Source of the DNA: Klenkia sp. PcliD-1-E
GTDB taxonomy: Bacteria > Actinomycetota > Actinomycetes > Mycobacteriales > Geodermatophilaceae
Reading direction: 5' to 3'
Assembly (NCBI RefSeq): GCF_024124375.1
Contig: NZ_JAMXRZ010000015.1
Span: 1 to 49,890 of the forward strand
DNA length: 49,890 nucleotides
The translations under genes and the position numbers were made by a program. The notes beneath the pieces are model-generated. The model ran no database searches. It was not told the origin of the DNA and saw only the letters and a list, made by a program, of their open reading frames with translations. Shown one piece after another: positions 19,217 through 27,062 of the stretch; position 1 is the first letter of the stretch, and each line of letters opens with the position of its first letter.

Positions 19217-20413
19217 GGCGTCGCGGACCACCGGGCAGCTCATGCACCGGGGCCCGCCGCGGCCGCTCCCCAGCTGGTCGCCGGCGATCGGCACCACCTC
19301 GATGCCGGCGTCCTCCAGCGCCTTGTTGGTCACCGTGTTGCGCTCGTAGGCCACCGCCAGGCGGGGCCCGATGCAGAGGGTGTTGTTGCCGTCGTCCCAC
19401 TGCTCGCGCTCGGCGGTGACCGGGTCCAGGCCGGTGTCGATCAGCCGCAGCCGGTCGATGCCCATCGCGTCGGCGGCCGCGGCGAGGAACGGCCGGGGAC
19501 CGCTCACCCGCAGGTCGCCCGCCTCGGGCTCCTCCCCGGCGCGCACCGTCCAGGCGACCAGGGTGTCGGCGACGGCGGGGTACATGACCATCGCGTCGAC
19601 GTCGACCATCGTGGCGATGGTGTCCAGGTGCATGGTCGCCCGCTCCTGCGCGATCGGGACGACGAGCACCGTGTGCGCCAGGCCCCGGGTGAAGACCCGC
19701 CGGGCCAGCCGCTCGGCGCCGCCGGCGGTGGTCCGCTCGCCCACGCCGACCGCCAGGACGCCGGGCGCGAGCAGCAGCACGTCGCCGCCCTCGAGGTGCT
19801 CCAGCGTCGGGTCGTAGAGCCGCTGCGGACCGGCGAAGCGCGGGTGGTGGGCGTAGACCGCGCCGGTGATCGTGGACTCCCGGTGCCGGGCCGGCATCGC
19901 CAGCGAGGTGATGGCCACCTGGTCACCCACCCAGACGCTGGAGTCGCGGGTGAACAGCAGGTTCGGCAGCGGCCGCACCACGAAGTCCCCGGGTCCCATC
20001 AGCTCGAAGGCCAGGCCCCGGGCGCCGGGCAGCTCGTCGTGGGCCACCCCGCCGATGAGGGCCGCGGCCAGCTCGTCGGACGCCAGGTCCGACAGGTGCG
20101 CCACGCAGGTGTGCCGGAGCGTCTCGCCGATGCGGGGGTCGTCGACCGCAGCGGTGACCAGCTGATCGCGGGCGTCGGGGACGTCGAGCACCTCGGCCAG
20201 CAGCCGGTCCAGGTGCAGCACCTCCACACCCCGGCTCGACAGGGCCGCGGCGAACGCGTCGTGCTCGTCCTGGGCCCGCGCCACCCAGGGGACGCCGTCG
20301 AAGAGCAGCTCGTCGTTGTTGCGGGGGGTCAGCCGGCGCAGCTCGGCCCCGGGGCGGTGCAGCAGCACCGTGCGCAGTCGCCCGACCTCGCTGGTGACCA
20401 GGGGGGAAGTCAT
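19205..20413 (-). CDS. arcA: Arginine deiminase
   Basis: A 402-residue guanidino-group hydrolase converting arginine to citrulline and ammonia. Typical segments are [18 protein letters not shown] at the front, [26 protein letters not shown] with the catalytic histidine, and the C-terminal GGPRCMSCP with nucleophile C390. No carbamate kinase, ornithine transcarbamylase or antiporter gene is nearby, so the full ATP-yielding ADI pathway is not encoded at this locus. CACAGT lies 6 bases before the ATG and is a possible leaderless -10. Confidence 0.93.
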   Translation of the reverse strand: MTSPLVTSEVGRLRTVLLHRPGAELRRLTPRNNDELLFDGVPWVARAQDEHDAFAAALSSRGVEVLHLDRLLAEVLDVPDARDQLVTAAVDDPRIGETLRHTCVAHLSDLASDELAAALIGGVAHDELPGARGLAFELMGPGDFVVRPLPNLLFTRDSSVWVGDQVAITSLAMPARHRESTITGAVYAHHPRFAGPQRLYDPTLEHLEGGDVLLLAPGVLAVGVGERTTAGGAERLARRVFTRGLAHTVLVVPIAQERATMHLDTIATMVDVDAMVMYPAVADTLVAWTVRAGEEPEAGDLRVSGPRPFLAAAADAMGIDRLRLIDTGLDPVTAEREQWDDGNNTLCIGPRLAVAYERNTVTNKALEDAGIEVVPIAGDQLGSGRGGPRCMSCPVVRDASPA

Positions 20414-20429
20414 GGGCAGACTGTGCCCT

Positions 20430-20666
20430 GTGGCGGACGACGAGCGACAACCAGCCGTGCCCCAACCCGCCTGGTTCGTGGTGCTGCTGGGCCTGGGACT
20501 GGCGGTCCTCGTCGCCGCGCTGTGCTTCTTCGCGCTATCGGCGCTGGGCGCCCGCGAGGTCGGCAGCGGCTTCGCCGTCCTGGTCGGCGTCCTGTCGGCG
20601 GTCGTCGGCGGCTTCCTGGCCCGCTCGGTCGCGGCCAAGCTGCCGCCGGTGCGCCGCCCGCGCTGA
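20430..20666 (+). CDS. Small two-helix membrane protein, unknown
   Basis: A 78-residue protein with two hydrophobic helices (about residues 15-35 and 46-64) and a basic tail; not recognised. Its reality is supported by strongly G/C third codon positions and hydrophobic pattern. The GTG at 20430 is preferred because CAGACT lies 7 bases upstream and the alternative ATG at 20412 would overlap the arcA start codon on the other strand. The last 132 bases overlap the 3' part of the convergent EamA gene, whose tail there looks like unconstrained read-through. Confidence 0.55.
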   Translation: MADDERQPAVPQPAWFVVLLGLGLAVLVAALCFFALSALGAREVGSGFAVLVGVLSAVVGGFLARSVAAKLPPVRRPR

Positions 20667-21533
20667 GCCGGTCGAGCCCACCAGCACCCCGCCGACCACC
20701 AGGGCGCCGCAGGCGAGCTCGGTCGCGGAGGTGGCCTCGCCGAGCAGCAGCCAGGCCGCGCCGATGCCGACCACCGGCACCAGCATCGAGAACGGCGCCA
20801 CCGAGGACGACGGGTTGCGGCTCATGAGCGTGGCCCACAGCCCCGAACCCAGGACGGTGCCCACCAGCACCGTGTAGGCCAGACCGCCGACGGCGAGCAG
20901 GCCCGTCGCCGTCCCGAGGCCGGTGAAGGAGCGGCCGATCTGCGCCGGGCCCTCCACCAGCAGCGAGACCGCCAGCATCGGCAGCGGCGGCACCACCGAC
21001 ATCCACAGCGTCAGCCGCAGCGGGTGCGGCGCGCGGGCCTGCCGGGTGGCCAGGTTGCCCAGCGCCCAGCCCAGCCCGCCGCAGAGGGTGAGCAGCACCG
21101 GCAGCAGCAGCGCCCCGCCGTCGACGTCCGCGCGGTGCACCGCGATGCCGCCCAGCCCGGCGATGGCCACGGCCACCCCGAGGGCCTGGCGCCCGGTGAC
21201 CCGCTCGCGCAGCAGCACACCGGCCAGCAGCACGGTGAACGGGGCCGAGGACTGCAGCACCAGCGACGCCAACCCGGTGGGCATCCCGACGGCCATCGCC
21301 AGGTAGAGGAAGAGGAACTGCAGGACGCCGAAGCCGACGCCGTAGCCGAGCACCCACCGCCACGGGACGCCGGGGCGGGGCACCAGCAGCACCGTGGGCA
21401 CCGCGAGCAGGGCGAAGCGCAGCGCGACCAGGAAGAACGGCGGGAACTGCGCCAGCGACAGGTGGATCGCGACGAAGTTCAGCCCCCAGCAGACGGCGAC
21501 GAGGCAGGCCAGCAGGCGGTCCCGGGTGCTCAC
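20535..21533 (-). CDS. EamA/DMT-family transporter
   Basis: A drug/metabolite transporter with ten membrane helices arranged as two EamA repeats. It begins [20 protein letters not shown], and the second repeat runs from about residue 145 to 285. The natural protein probably ends near LVGSTGSA; the final 40 residues are charged and overlap the opposite-strand small gene. Members export amino acids or related metabolites; the substrate here is unknown. The GTG start at 21533 has CACAGT 7 bases upstream. It is divergent from a LysR regulator across 72 bases, the classic layout of a regulator-exporter pair. Confidence 0.86.
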   Translation of the reverse strand: MSTRDRLLACLVAVCWGLNFVAIHLSLAQFPPFFLVALRFALLAVPTVLLVPRPGVPWRWVLGYGVGFGVLQFLFLYLAMAVGMPTGLASLVLQSSAPFTVLLAGVLLRERVTGRQALGVAVAIAGLGGIAVHRADVDGGALLLPVLLTLCGGLGWALGNLATRQARAPHPLRLTLWMSVVPPLPMLAVSLLVEGPAQIGRSFTGLGTATGLLAVGGLAYTVLVGTVLGSGLWATLMSRNPSSSVAPFSMLVPVVGIGAAWLLLGEATSATELACGALVVGGVLVGSTGSARAAHRRQLGRDRAGQEAADDRRQDADQDGEAAADLAGAQRR

Positions 21534-21540
21534 GTCGACC

Positions 21541-21599
21541 ACTGTGCGGTCGCTTCCCGTGCAGCACCATCGAATGGTTCTGCGTCGTCGATGTAGCGT
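21541..21599. promoter_or_regulatory. Divergent EamA/LysR promoters with shared operator dyad
   Basis: A 23-bp dyad with arms GCA-N2-ACCAT and ATGGT-N2-TGC around a 3-base centre occupies 21561-21583. TAGCGT at 21594-21599 lies 6 bases before the LysR ATG, and CACAGT (complement of 21541-21546) lies 7 bases before the EamA GTG; both would give leaderless messages. The dyad spans the expected -35 regions of both promoters, which suits LysR-type control of both genes. Confidence 0.6.
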
Positions 21600-21605
21600 C
21601 GCTGC

Positions 21606-22508
21606 ATGGACGTGCGCGCGCTGGAGACGCTGCGCGCGGTGCGCAGCCAGGGCGGGGTGACCGCCGCCGCGGCCGTGCTGCACCTCACGCCGTCCGCGGT
21701 GTCCCAGCAGCTGGCGGGGCTGGCCCGCGACACCGGGGTGCCGCTCACCGAGCGGGTCGGCCGCGGGCTGCGGCTCACCGCGGCCGGCGAGGCGCTGGCC
21801 GACGCCGCCGTCGACGTCGCGGTCGCCCTGGAGCGCGCACGTGCCGCGTGCGCGGCCTTCGCCGGCTCGCCGACCGGCTCGGTGCGGGTGTCGGCGTTCC
21901 AGAGCGCGGCGTGGATGCTGCTGCCCGGGTTGCTCACCCGGGTCGCCGCCCGGGGCGGGATCACGGTGGAGTGCGCCGACGAGGACGTCGCGCAGGACGC
22001 CTTCACCGCGCTCACCGACCGGCACGACGTGGTGGTGGCCCACCGCCCGGCCGAGGCCGACCCGGGCTGGGGACCCGACGTCCGCGTGGTCCCGCTGCTG
22101 CGCGAGCCGCTGGACGTCGCCGTCCCGGCCGGGTCACCCCTGGCCGGGCGCAGCGCCCTGGAGCCGGCCGACGTGGCCGGGGCGGACTGGATCGCCGTCC
22201 GGGAGGGGTTCCCGGTGGCCCGGGTGCTCACCGACGTCGGCGTCGCGACCGGCACCGCGCCCCGCGTCGTGCAGCGGATCAACGACTTCCACGTCGTGGA
22301 GGCGCTGGTCGCGGCCGGGCACGGCATCTCGCTGCTGCCGCGCTACAGCTCCGGGGGGCACCCCGGGGTCGTGCTGGTGCCGCTGGCCGGGGTGCGGGCC
22401 GGGCGGCAGGTGGACGCGCTGGTCCGCCCGGACACCGCCGAGCGCGCCGTGGTGGCGGTGGTGCTCGAGGAACTGCTGGCGGTCGCCGCCGAGATCAGGC
22501 GGGGATGA
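21606..22508 (+). CDS. LysR-family regulator of the EamA exporter
   Basis: A 300-residue LysR-type transcription factor. The winged helix-turn-helix is at residues 1-60 (LETLRAVRSQGGVTAAAAVL followed by HLTPSAVSQQLAGLARD), and the effector domain of about 200 residues includes DVVVAHRPAE and GHGISLLPRYSS. The pairing with a divergent exporter resembles LysG/LysE, so the effector is probably the exported compound. It has no obvious ribosome site but a -10 element directly upstream. Its stop lies inside the 3' end of the convergent STAS gene (14-base overlap). Confidence 0.88.
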   Translation: MDVRALETLRAVRSQGGVTAAAAVLHLTPSAVSQQLAGLARDTGVPLTERVGRGLRLTAAGEALADAAVDVAVALERARAACAAFAGSPTGSVRVSAFQSAAWMLLPGLLTRVAARGGITVECADEDVAQDAFTALTDRHDVVVAHRPAEADPGWGPDVRVVPLLREPLDVAVPAGSPLAGRSALEPADVAGADWIAVREGFPVARVLTDVGVATGTAPRVVQRINDFHVVEALVAAGHGISLLPRYSSGGHPGVVLVPLAGVRAGRQVDALVRPDTAERAVVAVVLEELLAVAAEIRRG

Positions 22509-22836
22509 CCGAGGCGGGCACCGACCGGAACACCCGGCTCAGGCCCGTCTGGTTCAGCAGCAGCCGCAGCGACGTGGGGGGCTCGACGACCTCGAGCTCG
22601 CCGCCGGCGCGCTTCTGCTTGCGGGCCAGGTGCACCAGCAGCTCCAGCCCGGCCGAGCTCATGAAGGTCACGCCGCGGACGTCGACCCGCGCGGGCCACT
22701 CGGCGGGGCGGACGGTCACCCGGAACTGCCGGACGACGTCCTTGTCGATCTCGCCCGTGAACACCAGCAGGGTGCCGTCGGCGGACAGCTCGACGGACCC
22801 GTGGTCGGGCGCTGTGGCTTCAACGTCCGTGGTCAT
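22495..22836 (-). CDS. STAS-domain protein (anti-sigma antagonist-like)
   Basis: A 113-residue single STAS domain. LVFTGEIDKDVVRQFR is the first strand and helix, and VDVRGVTFMSSAGLELLVHL contains the serine that partner kinases phosphorylate in SpoIIAA/RsbV-type proteins. It probably takes part in a partner-switching pathway that controls a sigma factor or response regulator. No kinase, phosphatase or sigma gene is adjacent. The ATG at 22836 is preferred; an in-frame GTG at 22860 would add eight residues. Confidence 0.8.
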   Translation of the reverse strand: MTTDVEATAPDHGSVELSADGTLLVFTGEIDKDVVRQFRVTVRPAEWPARVDVRGVTFMSSAGLELLVHLARKQKRAGGELEVVEPPTSLRLLLNQTGLSRVFRSVPASVIPA

Positions 22837-22884
22837 GCAGCCCAGGGTGTCCCGGACCACGCACAGCCAAACCCGACACGCCGC

Positions 22885-24573
22885 TCAGGAGGGCAACAGC
22901 ACCCCGGGGTTGCAGATGCCCTCGGGGTCCAGCGACGCCTTCACCGCCCGCAGCACGTCCACGCCGAGCGGCCCGACCTCCCGGTCCAGCCACGGGCGGT
23001 GGTCGGCGCCCACCGCGTGGTGGTGGGTGAGCGTGCCGCCGGCGGCCAGCACCGCGTCGGTGGCGGCCCGCTTGGCGCCCAGCCACTGCTGCAGGGGCAG
23101 GTCGTCGTCCCGGTCGGCCAGCACCGTGAGGTACAGCGAGGCGCCCGTGGCGTAGCCGTGCGACACGTGCGTCATGACCAGCGGCTGCTTGCCCGGGCCG
23201 GCCAGCGCCTCGCGCAGCGCCCGGCGCGCGGCGTCGTACACGGTGGGCAGCGCGCTCCAGGTGGCGGCGGTCTCCAGGGTCTCCACCAGCAGGCCGTGGT
23301 CGAGCAACCGGTCGCGCAGGTAGGGCCCCTCGAACCGGTGCCGCTCCCAGGTCTCGCCGACCCGGGAGCCCGCGCGCTTGCCGCCGTCCTCCCGCAGCAG
23401 CGACGTGGCCGCCCGCTGCCGGGCCCGCACCAGGGTGGGCAGTCCCTGCCAGCCCACCACCAGCAGGCAGCCCGACCCGTGCCCGCGGGTGCGCAGCGCA
23501 CCGCGCAGCGCCCGGGCGCCGGCGCCCCCCGACAGCAGCAGGTTGGCGCGGGTCTCGTCTGGGTCGCTGAGCCGGACGACGTCGGGCAGCAGGTCGTGCC
23601 GGGCCAGCCGCTGCAGTGCCGCGAGCCCGGCCGCCCAGCTGCGGAAGGACCAGCCCTCGTACTCCTGGACCCGCGGACGGGGCCGCACCCGCACGGTCAG
23701 CTCGGTGATGACACCCAGCGCGCCCTCCGACCCCAGCGCCAGGCCCAGCAGGTCGGGGCCGGCCGCGGACGCCGGCGGGTGGCCCACCTCGAGCACCCCG
23801 GACGGCGTCGCCAGCACCAGCGAGGCCACCAGGTCCTCGAACCGGCCCACGCCGGTGGAGGCCTGGCCGGCGCTGCGGGTCGCGGCGTACCCGCCCAGGG
23901 TGGCGAACTCCCAGCTCTGCGGCAGGTGGCCGAGGGTGAGGTCGTGCTCGGCGAGGGCGTCCTCCAGGGCCGGCCCGCGCATGCCCGGGCCGACGGTGAC
24001 CAGCGAGCTGGGGACGTCGACCGCGACCAGCCCGGACATCCGGGAGAGGTCGACGACCACGACCGGCCGGTCGTCGACGTCGGTGCCGGACAGGCCGCCG
24101 ACCACGCTGGTGCCGCCGCCGAAGGGGACGACGACCACGCCGTGCCGGCTGCACAGCTGCAGAAGGGCGGCGGTCTCGGCGGTGTCGGCGGGGGTGAGGA
24201 CGGCGTCGGGGGCGTCCGAGGCGTCGCCCGAGCGGCGGCGGAGCAGGTCCAGGTAGCTCTTGCCGCCGGTGCGCCGCAGCCGGGACTCCCGGTCGTCGCG
24301 CACGTTCTCCAGCCCGAGCAGGGTCACCAGCTCGGCGCGCACCGGCACCGGCAGGCGGCTGGGGGCCAGCTCGACGTCCGCCACCGGGACCGGCGGGGTG
24401 TGCCGCGGCGTCCAGCCCAGCTCGCGGGCCAGGTGCTTGCGGGCGGCCTTGGGCAGCGCCTTGGCCAGTGCCTGGTCGGCGGTCAGCTCCAGCGTGCCGC
24501 CCTCGGCCACGTGCGCGACGCGGGTGCCGGGGGGACCCCAGCCCTGGACGGTCAGTTCGGGTTGCTCGGCCAC
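22885..24573 (-). CDS. AGPS-like FAD-dependent oxidase
   Basis: A 562-residue flavoprotein with FAD_binding_4 and FAD-oxidase_C domains. VVVVPFGGGTSVVGGLSG is the FAD pyrophosphate loop; LPQSWEFATLGGYAATRSAG and VGRFEDLV follow the order seen in alkyl-dihydroxyacetone-phosphate synthases, and the C-terminal THHHAVGADHRPWL carries the histidine run that is essential there. AGPS swaps the acyl chain of acyl-DHAP for a fatty alcohol, making the first ether-lipid bond. Bacterial homologues are widespread and rarely tested, so a lactate- or glycolate-type oxidase remains possible. GTG start; CAGACT lies 6 bases upstream. Divergent from glpD, with a long inverted repeat between. Confidence 0.8.
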   Translation of the reverse strand: MAEQPELTVQGWGPPGTRVAHVAEGGTLELTADQALAKALPKAARKHLARELGWTPRHTPPVPVADVELAPSRLPVPVRAELVTLLGLENVRDDRESRLRRTGGKSYLDLLRRRSGDASDAPDAVLTPADTAETAALLQLCSRHGVVVVPFGGGTSVVGGLSGTDVDDRPVVVVDLSRMSGLVAVDVPSSLVTVGPGMRGPALEDALAEHDLTLGHLPQSWEFATLGGYAATRSAGQASTGVGRFEDLVASLVLATPSGVLEVGHPPASAAGPDLLGLALGSEGALGVITELTVRVRPRPRVQEYEGWSFRSWAAGLAALQRLARHDLLPDVVRLSDPDETRANLLLSGGAGARALRGALRTRGHGSGCLLVVGWQGLPTLVRARQRAATSLLREDGGKRAGSRVGETWERHRFEGPYLRDRLLDHGLLVETLETAATWSALPTVYDAARRALREALAGPGKQPLVMTHVSHGYATGASLYLTVLADRDDDLPLQQWLGAKRAATDAVLAAGGTLTHHHAVGADHRPWLDREVGPLGVDVLRAVKASLDPEGICNPGVLLPS

Positions 24574-24602
24574 CGGGACAGTCTGCCCGCCGGGGTCTCC
24601 CC

Positions 24603-24662
24603 GGTATTGGAAGCTCTACCCGACCGTCGCGCCCCGATCGGCAGGGTGGAGCTTCCGATACC
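24603..24662. repeat. 19-bp inverted repeat in the AGPS/glpD divergent region
   Basis: GGTATTGGAAGCTCTACCC at 24603-24621 pairs with 24644-24662 at 17 of 19 positions across a 22-base spacer. It lies 30 bases before the flavoprotein start and 25 before the glpD GTG. It may be an operator pair, a 5' leader hairpin or a copy of a palindromic repeat; the sequence alone does not decide. Confidence 0.8.
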
Positions 24663-24686
24663 TGGGCGTTGGGGGAGGGTGGGGTC

Positions 24687-26201
24687 GTGATCGGCACCCG
24701 CCTCGACCCCGCCCGCCGCGCCCGCGATCTGGACCGGCTCGGGCGCGCGGTCGACGTCCTGGTGGTCGGGGGCGGGGTGACCGGCGCCGGGGTGGCCCTG
24801 GACGCGGCCTCCCGGGGCCTGTCGGTGCTGCTGTGCGAGCGCACCGACCTGGCGGCCGGGACGAGCCGGTGGTCCTCGAAGCTGGTGCACGGCGGGCTGC
24901 GCTACCTGGCGCACGGCGAGGTCGGGTTGGCCCGGGAGTCCGCCCGCGAGCGCGCCGTCCTCATGGGGGTGACGGCGCCGCACCTGGTCGCGCCGCTGCC
25001 ATTCTGCGTGCCCGCGGTCGGCGGCACCGACGTCGCCGCCGTCGCCGGGGTGGGCGGGGTGCTCGGGGACGCCCTCCGCGCATCGGTGCGCGGCGGGCGC
25101 GGGTCGCTGCCCCGGGCCCGGCGGGTGGGGGCCGACCAGGTCGCGGCGTGGCTGCCGGCGGTGCGGCCGGGGCGCGGGGGCGTGGCCTTCTGGGACGGCC
25201 AGCTCGTCGACGACGCCCGGCTGGTCGTGGCGCTGGCCCGCACCGCCGCGGGGTACGGCGCGTCGGTGCTCACCGGGGCGTCGGTGCTCGGCGTCGACGG
25301 TCGGACCGCGGTCGTCGAGGTCGAGGGACGCCGGGTCGAGGTCGAGGCCGGGGTGGTGGTCAACGCGGCGGGTGTGTGGTCGGCCGGGCTGGACGACGGC
25401 GTCTCGCTGGTGCCCTCGCGCGGGTCGCACCTGGTCGTCCGCGCGGAGCGACTGGGCCACCCCACCGCGGCGCTGACCGTGCCGCTGCCCGGCTCCCGCT
25501 CCCGCTACGTCTTCGCGCTCCCGCAGGACACCGGGCTGGTGTTCCTCGGCATCACCGACGAGCCGGTCGAGGGCCCGGTGCCCGACGAGGACCCACAGCC
25601 CTCGGCGGCCGAGGTCGAGCAGCTGCTGGGCACGGTCAACCGGGTGCTCGCCGACCCGCTGACCACCGACGACGTGGTGGGCGCCTACGCCGGGCTGCGC
25701 CCGCTGGTGCTGCCCTCGGACGCCGTCGCCGGCGCCACCGCGGACCTCTCCCGCACGCACCTGCTGCACCGGTCGGGCTCGGTGCTGACCGTGGTGGGCG
25801 GGAAGCTGACCACCTACCGGGCGATGGCCGAGGAGACGGTGGACGCCGCCCTCGACGTGCTGGGCCGGGGTGCCCGCCGGTCGGTGACGGCCCGGCTCCC
25901 CCTGGTCGGGGCCGCGCCGCGCCGGGTGCTGGACGGCGTGGACGCCCCGGCCCGGCTGGTCGCCCGGTACGGCACGGAGGCGCCGGCGGTGCACGCGCTG
26001 GGGGGTGAGCCGCTGGTGGCCGGCCGGCCGGAGACGGTGGGGGAGCTGCGCTTCGCCGTCCGGGCGGAGGGCGCCCGCACGGTGGCCGACCTGCTCGACC
26101 GCCGGACGAGGGTGGGTCTGGTGCCGGCCGACCGGGAGGCGGCGGCCGCCCGCGCGCAGGAGACCCTGGCCGACGAGCTCAGCCGCCGCCCCGGGCGCTG
26201 A
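24687..26201 (+). CDS. glpD: Glycerol-3-phosphate dehydrogenase (FAD)
   Basis: A 504-residue membrane-associated flavoenzyme that oxidises sn-glycerol 3-phosphate to DHAP and feeds electrons to quinone. The Rossmann motif VLVVGGGVTGAGVALDAASR is at residues 25-44, followed by the family signature SSKLVHGGLRYLAHGEV; FLGITDEP and GGKLTTYRAMAEE mark the C-terminal half. GTG start with a purine-rich GGGGGAGGG upstream. Its product is the precursor of the substrate of an AGPS, which fits the divergent neighbour; I recall glpD/flavoprotein adjacency in mycobacteria too. The stop overlaps the first base pairs of a palindromic repeat. Confidence 0.93.
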   Translation: MIGTRLDPARRARDLDRLGRAVDVLVVGGGVTGAGVALDAASRGLSVLLCERTDLAAGTSRWSSKLVHGGLRYLAHGEVGLARESARERAVLMGVTAPHLVAPLPFCVPAVGGTDVAAVAGVGGVLGDALRASVRGGRGSLPRARRVGADQVAAWLPAVRPGRGGVAFWDGQLVDDARLVVALARTAAGYGASVLTGASVLGVDGRTAVVEVEGRRVEVEAGVVVNAAGVWSAGLDDGVSLVPSRGSHLVVRAERLGHPTAALTVPLPGSRSRYVFALPQDTGLVFLGITDEPVEGPVPDEDPQPSAAEVEQLLGTVNRVLADPLTTDDVVGAYAGLRPLVLPSDAVAGATADLSRTHLLHRSGSVLTVVGGKLTTYRAMAEETVDAALDVLGRGARRSVTARLPLVGAAPRRVLDGVDAPARLVARYGTEAPAVHALGGEPLVAGRPETVGELRFAVRAEGARTVADLLDRRTRVGLVPADREAAAARAQETLADELSRRPGR

Positions 26202-26266
26202 TCATGGGGTTGGTGCCACGGACACGCCGGGGGCCGGCGCGGCGCGTGGCGACAACCCCATGATCA
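26199..26266. repeat. Long inverted repeat joining glpD and amidohydrolase ends
   Basis: Two 22-base arms, 26199-26220 and 26245-26266, match at 20 positions around a 24-base spacer; the outer end is TGATCATGGGGTTG. It contains both the glpD stop (26199-26201) and, on the other strand, the amidohydrolase stop (26202-26204), and it encodes the odd last residues of the latter. It may act as a bidirectional terminator. Confidence 0.8.
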
Positions 26267-27029
26267 CGGCTGAGGGGGCAGGGGAAGGGGGCAGGCGGTA
26301 GAGGCGTCTGGCGTTGTCCTCGAAGACCGCCTCCGCGTGCTCGCCGGCGGCCCGGGCCAGCAGGTCGAGGTCGGTGTCGGCGAAGGGACGGCGGGCGCGG
26401 GTGCTGGGCAGGTCGGTGCCGGCGACGAGGGCCTGCGGGTCGACGGCCAGCACCCGGGTCACCGCGTCGACGACGTCCAGCTCCACCCGGCCGAACCCGG
26501 TCGCCTTGACCACTGCGCCCGTCCCGACCAGCCGCAGCAGGTCGGGCAGGCCGCCGGCGTGCAGGCCCAGGTGGTCGACCACCACCTGCGGCAGCGGGTG
26601 CAGCACCGGCGCGAGGTCGGCGAGGTCGCGGCCGTCGACGTGGAGCTCGGTGTGCCAGCCGGCCAGCTCGTGCACCCGGCGGGCCAGCCGGTCGAGGTCG
26701 GCGAGCGGGGCCGACCCGCCGCGGCGCAGGTTGACCCGCACGGCGCGCACCCCGGCGGCGTCCAGCCGCAGCACCTCGGCGTCGGGCACGTCGGCCGGCA
26801 GCTGGGTCACCCCGACGAACCCGGGCCCGAGCTGGGCCAGCGCGGTGGCCAGGTAGGTCTGGTCGAAGGCCTGGAAGGACCCGGAGACGACGGCGCCGCC
26901 GACGACGTCCAGCCCCGCGACCCGGGCCCGGTAGTCGGCCACGGTGAAGGGCTCGGGCACGAACCCGTCGTTGGGCACCAGCGGGAACGCCGGGTCCACG
27001 ACGTGCAGGTGCGCGTCGACCAGCCTCAC
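26202..27029 (-). CDS. Amidohydrolase-2 family hydrolase
   Basis: A 275-residue TIM-barrel hydrolase of the Amidohydro_2 group (relatives of 2-pyrone-4,6-dicarboxylate lactonase). DAHLHVVD near the start holds the HxH metal motif, VVDHLGLH the strand-5/6 histidine, and GTDLPSTRAR the strand-8 aspartate. The natural C-terminus would be NARRLYRL; the following 29 proline/alanine-rich residues come from read-through into the palindromic repeat. It is coupled to the upstream PLP enzyme, its GTG start lying inside a triplicated stop-codon repeat. Substrate unknown; a small carboxylate or lactone is likely. Confidence 0.8.
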   Translation of the reverse strand: MRLVDAHLHVVDPAFPLVPNDGFVPEPFTVADYRARVAGLDVVGGAVVSGSFQAFDQTYLATALAQLGPGFVGVTQLPADVPDAEVLRLDAAGVRAVRVNLRRGGSAPLADLDRLARRVHELAGWHTELHVDGRDLADLAPVLHPLPQVVVDHLGLHAGGLPDLLRLVGTGAVVKATGFGRVELDVVDAVTRVLAVDPQALVAGTDLPSTRARRPFADTDLDLLARAAGEHAEAVFEDNARRLYRLPPSPAPSAVIMGLSPRAAPAPGVSVAPTP

Positions 27030-27062
27030 AGGAACGCCCGCCTCACAGGAACGCCTCCCTCA
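27026..27062 (-). repeat. Triplicated 17-bp unit carrying a stop codon
   Basis: On the minus strand the unit ending GTTCCTGTGA recurs with a 17-base period, placing TGA at 27060-27062, 27043-27045 and 27026-27028. The first copy is the end of the PLP-enzyme gene; the last contains the GTG start of the amidohydrolase gene. The intervening units also carry purine-rich GGGAGG and GGCGGG that could serve as ribosome sites. Confidence 0.85.
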
